A stretch of 64,000 nucleotides of DNA from [Eubacterium] infirmum (GCA_900450455.1 UGGN01000001.1:248001-312000); one strand, 5' to 3'. Counted from the first letter of the stretch, positions 33,903 to 43,706 are shown. Notes: generated from the letters alone by a model not told the origin. Numbers and translations: made by a program.

Positions 33903-34295
33903 AGACTTCTTTTGTGTAGATAGTGAGGAATATGAAAAGCAACTGACATTTGAATAAACTTAAAGATAAGTGCAAAATAATATTGGTAAGACTAGTTTTT
34001 TCTAACAAACCACAAGGGCCACAAAATATGTGGCTCTTTTTGTGCCCTGAATTTAAGGCAGCAAGGAGTGGTGCTTGGAGTACTACGATTACTTTTTATG
34101 CATTTTTCTGAAAGATTATAAGGAAGATAAAATACGAACAATTTTAGCAGACTGTCTATAAAATGTTATGGGATTAACTACTTTTGATGTATTTATTGGC
34201 AAGTTACTATATAGAAATTCGGCTTTGCGTGTTGACGGTATTTTTCACAGTATAGTATTGTTAACTTATCGAAGAAGATGAAAGGAAGTTGATTT
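33903..34295. other. Region between IS200 remnant and the purine operon
   Basis: Contains a short open fragment in another frame (FFCVDSEEYEKQLTFE, ending at 33957) left over from deleted sequence, the IS right-end hairpin and then non-coding AT-rich DNA. The likely promoter of the adenine deaminase operon is TTGACG (34232-34237) - 18 bp - TATTGT (34256-34261). I see no purine riboswitch. Confidence 0.55.
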
Positions 34296-36074
34296 ATGGA
34301 AATAACAATTGAAAGACTTAAGGAGAGAGTTAAGGCCGGCAGAGGACTTGTACCTGCACATAAGGTTATTAAGGGCGGAATGCTAGTAAATGTAATGTCT
34401 GCAGAGGTTTATCCTGCTGATGTTGCTGTATATAATGAAATGATTGCTGCTGTAGGAGATGTTAGTGACTACATTGGTGAGGACACAGAAATTATCGATG
34501 CTAAGGGACGCTATCTTGTTCCTGGAATGATTGACGGGCACATCCACAGCGAGTGTAGTAAGCTAAGTATCACAAGCTATGCCAAGGCAGTAGTTCCAAG
34601 GGGTACAACAAGCATGGTTTCAGGTCTTGATGAATATATCTCTGTTTCAGGACTTGAGGGACTTCGTGAGATCTTTGAGGAAGTAAAGCAGAGCCCGCTC
34701 AAGGTTTTCTGGGGTGCTCCTTTTAAGACTCCATACACTATTCCTGAATCAACTGTTGCATATAACTTTACTAAGGAGACCCATGAAGAGGTTCAGAAGT
34801 GGGACGAGTGCTACGGAGTTTGGGAGACCGTTCGTGAGTTTGTTCAGGAAGAAGATGAGAACACTCTAGGCGCGATTGCTACAGCATATAACAATAGGCT
34901 TCCGGTATTCGGATGTGCGCCTATGGCTCGTGGAAACGACCTAAATGGATATCTTTGCGGAGGGATTAGACTTGACCACGAAAGCTACGACCACGAAGAG
35001 GTTGTAGAGAAGATGCGTAAGGGCATGCACATGCTGATTAGAGAGTCATCAGTCACTCACTTCCTTGAGGAAAACATCAGGGCAGTGACAGAGGTAAATC
35101 CTTACTTTGCTAGAAGAGTCAGCTTCTGTACAGATGACGTCACAGCAACTGACGTTTTGAACAAAGGCCACCTCGACAATGTCGTTAGACTTGCTATGAA
35201 GGCTGGGGTTGATGCTATGACAGCTATTCAGATGGCGACAATAAACAGCGCTGAAGCTTATCACATCGACCACCTTGTTGGCTCAATTTGTCCGGGAAGA
35301 ATCGCAGACATTCTCTTTGTTGGTTCACTAGATGATTTTGATGTAGACGAAGTAATGACAAACGGAAAGATGGTTGCTAAGAACCACAAGCTAAGCTACG
35401 AGCTAAAGGCTCCAGAGAGAAGCACGGTTCTAAAGGGCAAGCTAAAGTGCGATTTGACAACAAAGGCTGATTTTGAATTCAAGGCTCCTATCGAAGAAGG
35501 CAAGGTAAAGGTGCTTTCTATGGATGTTAAGGGTCCTTTCGTGAGAAAGAGGAGAGATGTAGTTCTTGAGGTTAAGGACGGCATTGTTCAGCCGGATGCA
35601 GTTCAGGACGTGGTAATGGTATCAGTTCTTGAGCGCTTTGGTAGAAATGGAAACAAGTCACTTGCATTTGCTTCAGGATGGAAGCTTAAGAAGGGTGCTA
35701 TGGCGTCATCAGCCGCTCCGGATGACAACAACCTAGTGGTTATGGGGGCTAGTGCAGAGGATATGTCAATTGCTGCTAACTATTTGATTGAGCAGGGTGG
35801 CGGACAAGTAGTTGTTTGCGACGGAGAGATAATGGAATTTCTACCACTTCCGGTTGGCGGAATCGTTACAGACCTTGAGCCTGAAGAGGTTGCAGCTCGT
35901 GAAAAACTCATTGATAAGGCGGCTAGAGACCTAGGTTCTGATTTGCCGGACCCAATGATGTACATGTTCTTTCTTCCAATCACAGCAATTCCAGACTACG
36001 CGATAACAGACGCAGGTCCTGTTGATTACGTTAATTTGACAAGCTTTGATCCTATTATCGAAGTGGTTAAGTAA
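34296..36074 (+). CDS. Divergent adenine deaminase-like amidohydrolase
   Basis: A 592-residue COG1001-type metal-dependent hydrolase. It keeps the metal motif MIDGHIHSE, LDHES, SFCTDD and the C-terminal adenine-deaminase domain. The segment that reads GHAPG in its neighbour is GCAPMARGND here, so a conserved histidine is a cysteine, and the glutamate region is changed (GVWETVREF instead of GEFMDFPG). It is therefore a diverged paralogue that may use another purine or a different metal centre. GAAAGGAAG precedes the ATG. First of a four-gene purine operon. Confidence 0.82.
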   Translation: MEITIERLKERVKAGRGLVPAHKVIKGGMLVNVMSAEVYPADVAVYNEMIAAVGDVSDYIGEDTEIIDAKGRYLVPGMIDGHIHSECSKLSITSYAKAVVPRGTTSMVSGLDEYISVSGLEGLREIFEEVKQSPLKVFWGAPFKTPYTIPESTVAYNFTKETHEEVQKWDECYGVWETVREFVQEEDENTLGAIATAYNNRLPVFGCAPMARGNDLNGYLCGGIRLDHESYDHEEVVEKMRKGMHMLIRESSVTHFLEENIRAVTEVNPYFARRVSFCTDDVTATDVLNKGHLDNVVRLAMKAGVDAMTAIQMATINSAEAYHIDHLVGSICPGRIADILFVGSLDDFDVDEVMTNGKMVAKNHKLSYELKAPERSTVLKGKLKCDLTTKADFEFKAPIEEGKVKVLSMDVKGPFVRKRRDVVLEVKDGIVQPDAVQDVVMVSVLERFGRNGNKSLAFASGWKLKKGAMASSAAPDDNNLVVMGASAEDMSIAANYLIEQGGGQVVVCDGEIMEFLPLPVGGIVTDLEPEEVAAREKLIDKAARDLGSDLPDPMMYMFFLPITAIPDYAITDAGPVDYVNLTSFDPIIEVVK

Positions 36075-36106
36075 GAAAATCAGAGTGCAAACGAAAGGCA
36101 TATAAA

Positions 36107-37840
36107 ATGACAAAAGAAAGTCTAAAGAATTTGATAGATGTCGCAGCCGGACGAGTTCCTGCGGACACTTTAATCAAAAATTGCAAGATAGTAAATGTTT
36201 TCTCAGGAGAAATTACTGAAGGAAATATCGCGCTGACAGATGGCATGATTGCGGGAATCGGTGATTACGAGGCGAAAAATGTTGTAGATGCAGAGGGTGC
36301 ATATGCTGCTCCCGGCTTTATAGATAGCCACATTCACATTGAATCATCATATCTTTCACCAGAGGAACTCGGCAAGCTTTTAGTTCCACACGGGGGAACG
36401 ACAATAATCGCTGATCCACATGAAATCGTAAATGTATGTGGTTTTACTGGCCTAAGCTATATGATTGATGCAGCAAAGAACACGAAGCTTGATGTTAAGT
36501 ACATGCTGCCTTCCTGCGTGCCAGCGACTGTTTTTGAGAACTCAGGAGCAGTTATTGATGCAGAGAAAATGAAGGAATTCATAGATAACGAGGCAATCCT
36601 TGGTATCGGTGAGTTCATGGATTTTCCTGGCGTAATTGGGGCACTAGATGGAGACCTGGATAAGTTAATGCTCTCAAAGGAAACAGGTAAACCGGTTGAC
36701 GGTCACGCGCCGGGCGTTTCGGGAAAGGCGCTAAATGCATATTCCTCAACAAGAATTGTTGCAGATCACGAGTGTGCTTCAATAGAGGACATGCAAAACA
36801 AAATCGCTTGCGGAATGTACGTAATGCTCAGGGAGGGCTCTGCGTGCAAAGATCTTCAGAGATTGATAAAAGGGGTTACATCATATAATGCAAGGCGCTG
36901 CATTCTTTGTTCGGATGACAGACAGCCAAAGACCATCCTCAAAGAAGGCCACCTCGACAACCATCTGCGCATGTGCGTAGCTGAGGGACTAGATCCAATC
37001 GAAGTTCTCAGAATGGCGACAATAAACGCTTGTGAATGCTTTGGAATCAAAGATAGAGGAGCTATAGCTCCAGGCTACAGAGCCGATATTGTTTTGTTTG
37101 ACAATCTAAAGGATTTCAATGTTGGCAAGGTTTGGGTAGAGGGTGAGCTTTGCGCGGATAATGGAAAATATCTGCCGGAAATCAAAAAACACTCAATCGA
37201 TGCGGTAAAGGGTAGCGTGCACCTAGCCGATTTCTCAAAGGAAAAGCTCAAGATGAAGCTCAAGAACAACAAGGTAAATGTAATTGAGATTCTTCCCGGT
37301 GGCGTAGTAACAAAGAAGGCTACAGCTGTTGTAGATGTAGATAAGGACGGAAATTTCATCAGAAATCCGGAGATTGATATCGTAAAGGTCAGCGTTGCAG
37401 AAAGACATCATGCTCTTGGAAACGTGGCAAATGGCTTCCTTGCAGGATATGGAATCAAGCACGGAGCAATTGCAGTAACAATCGCACACGATTCACACAA
37501 CATAATCGCTGTCGGAGCAAGTGATGATGATATGGAATTTGCAATTAAAGCACTGGCAGAGCAGGAAGGCGGAATCGTTCTCGTAAAAGACGGTAAGGTT
37601 ATAGAGAGCATGCCGATGCCGATTGCAGGACTTATGAGTGATCAAAGCGGTGAATGGGTAGATGAAAAGCTTTCAGCTATACATAAGCTTGCTCACGAGG
37701 AGCTAGGTGTAAATGAAAGCGTTGAGCCGGTCATGACTTTGACATTCATGTCGCTTGCAGTAATTCCGGAGATAAAGCTCACAGATATGGGACTTTTCGA
37801 TGTAACAAAATTCGAGTTTATAGAGCTTGAAGCGGAATAA
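36107..37840 (+). CDS. ade: Adenine deaminase
   Basis: A 577-residue canonical adenine deaminase, converting adenine to hypoxanthine and ammonia. Visible motifs: FIDSHIHIESSYLSP (metal His pair), GIGEFMDFPGV (bridging Glu), DGHAPGVSGKALNAY, ADHECAS, LCSDDRQP (metal Asp), and the C-terminal substrate-closing domain. It lies 32 bases after the divergent paralogue and 87 before a purine permease, so the operon can take up and deaminate adenine. Confidence 0.95.
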   Translation: MTKESLKNLIDVAAGRVPADTLIKNCKIVNVFSGEITEGNIALTDGMIAGIGDYEAKNVVDAEGAYAAPGFIDSHIHIESSYLSPEELGKLLVPHGGTTIIADPHEIVNVCGFTGLSYMIDAAKNTKLDVKYMLPSCVPATVFENSGAVIDAEKMKEFIDNEAILGIGEFMDFPGVIGALDGDLDKLMLSKETGKPVDGHAPGVSGKALNAYSSTRIVADHECASIEDMQNKIACGMYVMLREGSACKDLQRLIKGVTSYNARRCILCSDDRQPKTILKEGHLDNHLRMCVAEGLDPIEVLRMATINACECFGIKDRGAIAPGYRADIVLFDNLKDFNVGKVWVEGELCADNGKYLPEIKKHSIDAVKGSVHLADFSKEKLKMKLKNNKVNVIEILPGGVVTKKATAVVDVDKDGNFIRNPEIDIVKVSVAERHHALGNVANGFLAGYGIKHGAIAVTIAHDSHNIIAVGASDDDMEFAIKALAEQEGGIVLVKDGKVIESMPMPIAGLMSDQSGEWVDEKLSAIHKLAHEELGVNESVEPVMTLTFMSLAVIPEIKLTDMGLFDVTKFEFIELEAE

Positions 37841-37927
37841 TCAAAACGAGAAACAATAGTTTTATAAACAATCAGCATCGCAACCTGCGATTAGCACACT
37901 GTCATAACTGTAATAGTGGAGAATAAA

Positions 37928-39493
37928 ATGAACGACAAGAAAACATTAGTACCTTGGTTTAAAAGAGGAGATATCGGTGGAATTACCTATCTCGTAACAA
38001 ACAATATCGTTAACTATCTTATCGTAATTGCAACGCTTTCGGGCGTTCTTAAGTGGCCTGACAAGATTGTCTTCGGCGCAGTAATTCCGGGAATGTCCGT
38101 AGGTCTTATGCTCGGATGCATCTACTACGCTTTCATGGGACGCAGGCTATCAAAAAAGGAAGGTAGAGCCGATGTAACCGCTCTTCCTTCAGGTGTATCA
38201 ACACCTGCCATGTTCGTATTCCTCTACGGTGTAATCATGCCGCTTCACTTTGGACTGGGAAAGCCTGAGCTTGCTTGGTCAGCCGGCGTTGCAGCATGCT
38301 TCATCGGTGGATTTGTTGAATTCTGCGGAGGCATCATCGGACCTTGGCTGAAGAAGAGAATTCCAAGAGCGGCTCTTCTTGGAACGGTTGCCGGTATCGG
38401 ATTTATCTGGATGGCAACTCAGGGTGTGTTCGATATTCTTGGAGATCCAATGATTGGACTTCCGGTTCTATTTGTAGCAATCCTTGGGCTATTCGGTGGA
38501 TATATGTTCCCAAAGCAGATTCCACCTCTAGTTATTGCTATCGTAGGTGGAATAGTATATGCGCTATGTCTTGGCCGGATTCAGCCTGATTTTAGTGGCA
38601 TCGGATTCTATATCCCAAATCCTGTAAATAGTATCGAGCACCTTATCGATGGATTTGCTATTGTAGCACCTTACCTAACAATTATCATACCCGTTGAAAT
38701 CTACAACTTTATTGAAACACTTGATAATGTAGAGGCATCAAATGCCGCAGGAGACAACTACAATGTCCGTGAAGCTCAGTTTGCAGACGGAATTTGTACA
38801 ATGATTTCAGCACTTTGCGGCGGCGTGATTCCTAATACTGTATGGCTTGGTCATGCGGGTCTTAAGAAGTCTGAGGCCGGTGTTGGTTACTCACTGATTT
38901 CAGGAATTGTACTTGGTCTTTCCGGTATATTTGGACTATTCACCTTCCTTAACAGCGTTGTACCGCCAGCAGTTTGTGCAATCACCTTCCTATGGTGTGC
39001 AGTTGTAATGGTAGCTCAGGCATTTAAGGATAATGATAGAAAGCACTATGCGGCAATTGCTGTTGCAATGGTTCCTCCGGTAGCTGATTATCTTTACACT
39101 CAGGTCACAGGAGCTTTGAGCCTTGCGAATTTGCAGACTGCAGTTCAGAATTCAGGACTAAACGAGTACGCAGCTGATGTTACACAGATGATAAAGGATG
39201 CCGGTGTAATGTGGAACGGTGTTCCTGCAACAAAATCAGGTGCCATAATAATTGGTATCTTGCTTGGAACCATGGTGACATTTGTCATAGATAAGAGACT
39301 AGATAAGGTTGGAATAACGGCATTAATGGGATATATTCTCTCTTGCTTTGGATTCATCCACAGCGCTTCGCTCGGATTCTATCCGCTTTCACCTTTTGCA
39401 ATAGGATATTTGATAATTGCAGTTTTATCATTCGTATTCCATGCAGGAAGAAAAACATGGTTCAAGGGTCCTGATGATTTCGACTATGTATAA
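37928..39493 (+). CDS. NCS2-family purine permease
   Basis: A 521-residue membrane protein with 12-14 helices and NCS2-like character (VTALPSGVSTPAMFVFLYGVI near the substrate helix, EIYNFIETLDNVEASNAAGDNY at the conserved helix with E and N). It should import xanthine, hypoxanthine, adenine or uracil by proton symport. ATG 37928 has TGGAG upstream; GTG 37916 is less likely. Set between adenine deaminase and a phosphorylase, so purines are the likely substrate. Confidence 0.88.
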   Translation: MNDKKTLVPWFKRGDIGGITYLVTNNIVNYLIVIATLSGVLKWPDKIVFGAVIPGMSVGLMLGCIYYAFMGRRLSKKEGRADVTALPSGVSTPAMFVFLYGVIMPLHFGLGKPELAWSAGVAACFIGGFVEFCGGIIGPWLKKRIPRAALLGTVAGIGFIWMATQGVFDILGDPMIGLPVLFVAILGLFGGYMFPKQIPPLVIAIVGGIVYALCLGRIQPDFSGIGFYIPNPVNSIEHLIDGFAIVAPYLTIIIPVEIYNFIETLDNVEASNAAGDNYNVREAQFADGICTMISALCGGVIPNTVWLGHAGLKKSEAGVGYSLISGIVLGLSGIFGLFTFLNSVVPPAVCAITFLWCAVVMVAQAFKDNDRKHYAAIAVAMVPPVADYLYTQVTGALSLANLQTAVQNSGLNEYAADVTQMIKDAGVMWNGVPATKSGAIIIGILLGTMVTFVIDKRLDKVGITALMGYILSCFGFIHSASLGFYPLSPFAIGYLIIAVLSFVFHAGRKTWFKGPDDFDYV

Positions 39494-39515
39494 AGTCTAA
39501 AGATTGGAGTTTTAT

Positions 39516-40307
39516 ATGCCTAAAGAGGTAAAGAGGCCAGGCGAAAGCACTTTGATGGAAGTAGCGCTTGTAGAATTCGATGATAATCAAAATGCGGTGA
39601 TAATGCCTAGGCATGAAAAACTTGACATCGAGCTTCCGAAAAAACTTGTGTACGTATTTCTCGACGAGTGTATAGATAGATATGCTAATGAAATAGGCGC
39701 AAAGTGTGTAGCAAAGTACGATTCGCTGACAAAGAAATATCCCGTATACGTCACTGAGGTTAGGGGCGAGAAAATCGCTTTCTGTCAAGCTCCGGTCGGT
39801 GCTCCTGCAGCGACAATGGTCATGGACTGGCTTATAGGCTACGGATGCAAAACAATACTGGCATCAGGTTGTTGTGGTGCGCTTGAAGACATAGATGAGA
39901 ATGTATTCCTGGTTCCATCAAAGGCTTTGAGAGACGAGGGAACTTCATTTCACTACGCCCCGCCATCTCGCTTTATAGAAATTGACAAGGAAATGAGAAC
40001 AAGAATAAAAGAGGGCATGAAAAGGCGAAATATAAAGTACAGCGAGTGTATCACTTGGAGTACGGACGCATTCTACCGCGAAACACCATCAAAAATAGAA
40101 TCCAGAAAAGCAGAGGGCTGTTCTGTTGTAGATATGGAATGTTCCGCTCTTGCCGCATGTGCAAGGTTCAGAGATGCAGATTATGGTCAGATAATATTTA
40201 CGGCTGACTCACTTGCGGATCTGGATAACTACGATGTTCGCGGCTGGGGAAAGGACTCTTTTGTAAAGGCACTTGAGCTTTGCCTCGATTTGATAAGAGA
40301 TTTTTAG
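39516..40307 (+). CDS. Nucleoside phosphorylase (PNP/UDP family)
   Basis: A 263-residue phosphorylase with the PNP_UDP_1 core: APVGAPAATMVMDWLI, ILASGCCGAL, TWSTDAFYRETPSKIE and the VVDMECSALAACA ribose-binding signature. It cleaves a nucleoside with phosphate to base and ribose 1-phosphate. Uridine versus purine preference cannot be read reliably. GGAG is 7 bases before ATG 39516. It closes the purine-salvage operon and is followed by a terminator. Confidence 0.9.
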   Translation: MPKEVKRPGESTLMEVALVEFDDNQNAVIMPRHEKLDIELPKKLVYVFLDECIDRYANEIGAKCVAKYDSLTKKYPVYVTEVRGEKIAFCQAPVGAPAATMVMDWLIGYGCKTILASGCCGALEDIDENVFLVPSKALRDEGTSFHYAPPSRFIEIDKEMRTRIKEGMKRRNIKYSECITWSTDAFYRETPSKIESRKAEGCSVVDMECSALAACARFRDADYGQIIFTADSLADLDNYDVRGWGKDSFVKALELCLDLIRDF

Positions 40308-40358
40308 GCTCATATGAATATTAAATTTCACTAAGAAAAATCTTTAGTATGATTTGAA

Positions 40359-40386
40359 TCCGTGGCTTGTCTGCGGATTTTTTGAA
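40359..40386 (+). terminator. Terminator after purine operon
   Basis: Stem AATCCG / CGGATT with an 11-nt loop, followed by TTTTT. Confidence 0.75.
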
Positions 40387-40403
40387 TAATTTTAGAATAT
40401 GTA

Positions 40404-40434
40404 TTGACTATGACATTACGTAATAGTTTATAAT
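40404..40434 (+). promoter_or_regulatory. MerR-type promoter with 19-bp spacer
   Basis: TTGACT (40404-40409) and TATAAT (40429-40434) are 19 bp apart, the overlong spacing that MerR-family activators correct by bending DNA. The spacer contains a 10-bp palindrome ATTACGTAAT. The regulator gene follows directly, so it probably activates itself. Confidence 0.8.
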
Positions 40435-40457
40435 TCTCATTGTCTGGGGGTGTTTAA

Positions 40458-41204
40458 ATGTATTTGATCAAAAAAGTCAGTGAAATTAGTGGTGTATCGG
40501 TGCGCACTTTACATCATTATGATAAGATCGGTTTGCTGTCTCCTCAAAAACAAGAAAATGGGTATAGATACTATTCTGAAGAGGATATGTCGTATTTACA
40601 GATGATATTGTTTTATAAATATCTGGGATTTCCTCTTAAAACGATAAAGGAATTGTTAAAACAGGAAGACGGCGAAATATTAAATCATCTAAGAATACAG
40701 CTGAATTTAATGAGAAAAGAAAAACAAAAGATTCTAACATTGATAGACACTTTAGAGAAGACAATTGAGTCGCAAGAAAGGAGAGTTACTATGTTAACAA
40801 AAGAAAAATTTAATGGGTTCACATACCAAGATAATCAAAAATACAAGCAAGCTGCAATAGATATGTACGGGAAAGAAGCTATTGAAGAAGCCATTGAAAA
40901 ACAAAAGGGAAAGGAAAAAGAATTGACTGATGGTTTTAACGAAATATTCTTTGCTTTTTCTAAGAATATATCTAAAGGGCTTAAGGCTACATCTATAGAA
41001 AATGTAGTTTTAGCAGAGAAGCTTCATAAGCATCTTTGTAAATACTGTTTTGATTGTCAAATAGGTGTATTTTCAAGCATTGGTTATGGATATGTTAAAA
41101 ATATAGAATTTAAAACTAACTTAAATAAATTTGGAGAAGGAACAGCACAGTACGTATGTGATGCTATTCAGCAATATGTAAAGGAAAAAGAAGATAGAAA
41201 ATAA
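40458..41204 (+). CDS. MerR-family regulator with TipAS-like antibiotic-binding domain
   Basis: A 248-residue protein. The N-terminal MerR winged helix (VSVRTLHHYDKIGLLSPQKQENGYRYYSEEDM) is followed by a coiled-coil dimer helix (about 75-115) and a TipAS-like C-terminal domain (FNGFTYQDNQKYKQAAIDMYGKEAI...). TipA-type regulators bind thiopeptides and related drugs and activate transcription. The start is preceded by GGGGG and sits just after a 19-bp-spaced promoter. No obvious resistance gene lies next to it; its main target may be elsewhere. Confidence 0.9.
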   Translation: MYLIKKVSEISGVSVRTLHHYDKIGLLSPQKQENGYRYYSEEDMSYLQMILFYKYLGFPLKTIKELLKQEDGEILNHLRIQLNLMRKEKQKILTLIDTLEKTIESQERRVTMLTKEKFNGFTYQDNQKYKQAAIDMYGKEAIEEAIEKQKGKEKELTDGFNEIFFAFSKNISKGLKATSIENVVLAEKLHKHLCKYCFDCQIGVFSSIGYGYVKNIEFKTNLNKFGEGTAQYVCDAIQQYVKEKEDRK

Positions 41205-41209
41205 GTTAG

Positions 41210-41276
41210 AGGCAAACGGCAATATATTTTCACCTATTTTGCTACATAAAGTCAGATTCCCGTTTGCCTATTTTTC
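41210..41276 (+). terminator. Terminator after MerR gene
   Basis: Stem AGGCAAACGG / CCGTTTGCCT with a ~40-nt loop, followed by ATTTTTC. The long loop lowers confidence. Confidence 0.6.
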
Positions 41277-41359
41277 AATTACAATTTAGTTGTTAACTTT
41301 GATTTCAATATGAAGGTATTCGCCGTTACATGCTTAAATGTTAATAAATAGTATGTCAT

Positions 41360-42406
41360 TTATATCAAACCCATCAAATGCTGCATAATTATGCTCACAA
41401 CAGTGATTGCTGCCCAACAGCAGGCTCCGAGAATTAGCGGTTTGCCGCCTGTTTTTACGAGCTTTACGATGTTACTGTTCAGCCCTATAGCCGCCATCGC
41501 CATAACGATGAAGAACTTGCTTAGGGTTTTTAGCGGCACAAAGAGATCTGCACTTACACCTAGATTGACTGCGATTGTGGTTATAAGCGATGCGAGAACG
41601 AAGTAGAGGATGAACATTGGAAAGGCACGCTTTATGCTGAAGCTCGATCTCTTGTCTGAGTTGCCCGAAGCTGCCTGCTCCTTCTTTGCTCGGTGAATAG
41701 CTAAAACCAAAGTGATAGGGATGATAGCAAGCGTCCTCGTCAGTTTGACCGTTACCGCCTTGTCAAGGGTCTGTGTGCCCAGATTCCACATGCTGTCCCA
41801 CGTGGCAGCTGCTGCAGTTACTGAAGAAGTATCATTTACTGCAGTTCCTGCAAATATTCCAAATGCATCGCCTGAAAGTGTATCAAAACCGATTGCCTTG
41901 CCCAAAATAGGGAATATTATAGCAGCGAGTACATTAAAGAAGAATATTACCGAAATCGACTGTGCCACTTCCTCGTCATTTGCATCGATTACGGGTGCAG
42001 TGGCTGCGATAGCAGAGCCTCCGCATATCGATGAACCGACACCTATGAGCACGGATGTGTTTTTATGAATCGAGAGGGCCTTGTGAAGAACAAAGGCGGT
42101 TATGAGTGACGTTGCAATCGTACAGATTATTATAGGAAGCGACTGCTTTCCTGTCTGCATGATGACGTTTAGGTTCAGTCCGAAGCCTAGTAAAACAACA
42201 GCGAGCTGGAGCACAAACTTTGATGTAAACTTTATGCCCGGGGCAGCCTTGCCTTTTTCTTTCCAAAATGTGGCTATGACCATACCAATTAAAATAGAAA
42301 AAATCGCTCCGCCGACCACAGGCAAAAACTTGCCGAGCAGGTAGGACGGAATCGCAATGACTAGGCAGACCAATATGCCTGGCAGTTTATTACGTAGTGA
42401 TTCCAT
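41360..42406 (-). CDS. YeiH-type putative sulfate exporter family transporter
   Basis: A 348-residue protein with about ten helices and UPF0324/YeiH features ([54 protein letters not shown]). The family is annotated as putative sulfate or taurine-linked exporter, without firm proof of substrate. GGAGGAAGTGAAG lies before the ATG on the minus strand. It stands alone. Confidence 0.9.
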   Translation of the reverse strand: MESLRNKLPGILVCLVIAIPSYLLGKFLPVVGGAIFSILIGMVIATFWKEKGKAAPGIKFTSKFVLQLAVVLLGFGLNLNVIMQTGKQSLPIIICTIATSLITAFVLHKALSIHKNTSVLIGVGSSICGGSAIAATAPVIDANDEEVAQSISVIFFFNVLAAIIFPILGKAIGFDTLSGDAFGIFAGTAVNDTSSVTAAAATWDSMWNLGTQTLDKAVTVKLTRTLAIIPITLVLAIHRAKKEQAASGNSDKRSSFSIKRAFPMFILYFVLASLITTIAVNLGVSADLFVPLKTLSKFFIVMAMAAIGLNSNIVKLVKTGGKPLILGACCWAAITVVSIIMQHLMGLI

Positions 42407-42789
42407 ACTTACTTCACTTCCTCCAAATTCTTTAAAACAAAATGCAATTTTATTTTATATTAGTAAAAACAAAAAGTAAAATGTGAGGGGAATTTTATAC
42501 ATGAAATCTTGAACTCATAATCATGACGATTTTTGATAAAATCTCATCTCGCTTTGGAATGTAGCTGTGTGCATTAAGCCCGAAAAATACGACTTTTAAT
42601 GAGTTCGTTTTGACGAACCGAAGACAACTCGGTGAAATATCAATTTGACAATTTTGGTTCACAGAGGTTATAATACTAATGTTTGTTTTAACCATTTTGG
42701 TGTATAATGACAAAGATATTATCTTGTGATAAGATGATTTTACAGATATTATGAAGAGGAAAGTTTAGTAATTTTACGAAAGACGAAAG
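42407..42789. other. Divergent intergenic region between yeiH-like gene and radical SAM gene
   Basis: No gene recognised. A palindrome GTTCGT-TTTG-ACGAAC (42603-42618) lies upstream of a good plus-strand promoter TTGACA (42645-42650) - 18 bp - TATAAT (42669-42674). A second TATAAT-like element occurs near 42703. The palindrome is a candidate operator for the radical SAM gene. Confidence 0.55.
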
Positions 42790-43692
42790 ATGATATACCC
42801 ATATAAGACAAGAAAAGGCGGAGCAACGATAACTGTATTCACGCCTTACGACTGTGGAAATCATTGCCCATTTTGTATTAACAAAGGAGAATATGCAGAT
42901 ACTACAGGCTTTGATGTAAATAAAATAGTAAAATCACTCAAGCTGATGGACGAAATCACGCCGGAATGCGATATCGTGTTCACCGGCGGTGAGCCTTTCG
43001 CTGACAGAGAGGCGCTTCAGACACTGCTTGATGCAGTTCCAACTACGCATAGAGTGTTCATAAACAGTACATTACCGGTTTTTGAGGGGCAGACGGAAGA
43101 TGATATAATCGCATTCACTGAGCATAACAAGGATAAGATAACTTGTATCAATGTATCGAGACATTTGAGACATTATGTTACGGAGTCCAGCGATGAACTG
43201 ATTTCGAAGCTTGCAGTTCAAACTAGGGTGAACTGCGTGCTCTACGAGGATTATCCATCTGACGAGCTCGAGGGCTATGTACAACGCTGGCTCAAGTACG
43301 GTGTACCTGTTCAGTTCCGCTACGACTATACCGCGACAACTTTGGAGAATTTGTACGATACCGAAAGCGACCCTATAATCGCTGATCTCGAGAAGTTTGC
43401 AGAATACAAGGGGCTCGACGGGTGTAGAATGCGTTGCGGATTCCACTACGATTACAAGGGGCTTGAGCTAACGTACCACAAAACGCTTCCATATAGTACA
43501 ATCCTTGAGAAGGACGAGGAGGATGGCAAGACATATGCGATACTCTACGATCTGATTATCAAGCAGAACGGTGACATTCACTCGGATTGGGACGATAGAG
43601 TTATGGATTATAATCTCGACATTGAGGCGTACAGAAATGTTAAGTACGAGCCATACGATATGCGTGTAATAGAAGGCGACATCACACTTTAG
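42790..43692 (+). CDS. Radical SAM protein of unknown function
   Basis: A 300-residue radical SAM protein with CGNHCPFC (CX3CX2C) near residue 18 and the SAM-binding GGEP-type motif FTGGEPFADREAL. The C-terminal part has a further CRMRC pair around residue 217-221 that could hold an auxiliary cluster or a metal. No precursor peptide, carrier protein or partner enzyme is adjacent, so it cannot be tied to a known peptide-maturation pathway. Monocistronic between a strong promoter and a strong terminator. Confidence 0.85.
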   Translation: MIYPYKTRKGGATITVFTPYDCGNHCPFCINKGEYADTTGFDVNKIVKSLKLMDEITPECDIVFTGGEPFADREALQTLLDAVPTTHRVFINSTLPVFEGQTEDDIIAFTEHNKDKITCINVSRHLRHYVTESSDELISKLAVQTRVNCVLYEDYPSDELEGYVQRWLKYGVPVQFRYDYTATTLENLYDTESDPIIADLEKFAEYKGLDGCRMRCGFHYDYKGLELTYHKTLPYSTILEKDEEDGKTYAILYDLIIKQNGDIHSDWDDRVMDYNLDIEAYRNVKYEPYDMRVIEGDITL

Positions 43693-43706
43693 AGTAGAAT
43701 AATGAG

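Larger units (their letters stand above)
33423..34045 (+). mobile_element. Degenerate IS200/IS605-family element
   Basis: The left-end hairpin CACCCGC-TAT-GCGGGTG (33423-33439) is followed by a longer hairpin that covers the transposase ribosome binding site, a truncated tnpA, and at 34015-34042 a right-end/terminator-type hairpin (GGGCCACA / TGTGGCTC then TTTTT). The organisation is that of an IS200-like single-strand transposon. The interior after about 33726 is replaced by unrelated sequence, so the element is dead. Confidence 0.75.

Noticed and set aside
34045-34295. Possible purine riboswitch before the adenine deaminase operon
   Set aside because: No conserved purine-aptamer core or loop sequences can be found; only a plain promoter is visible.
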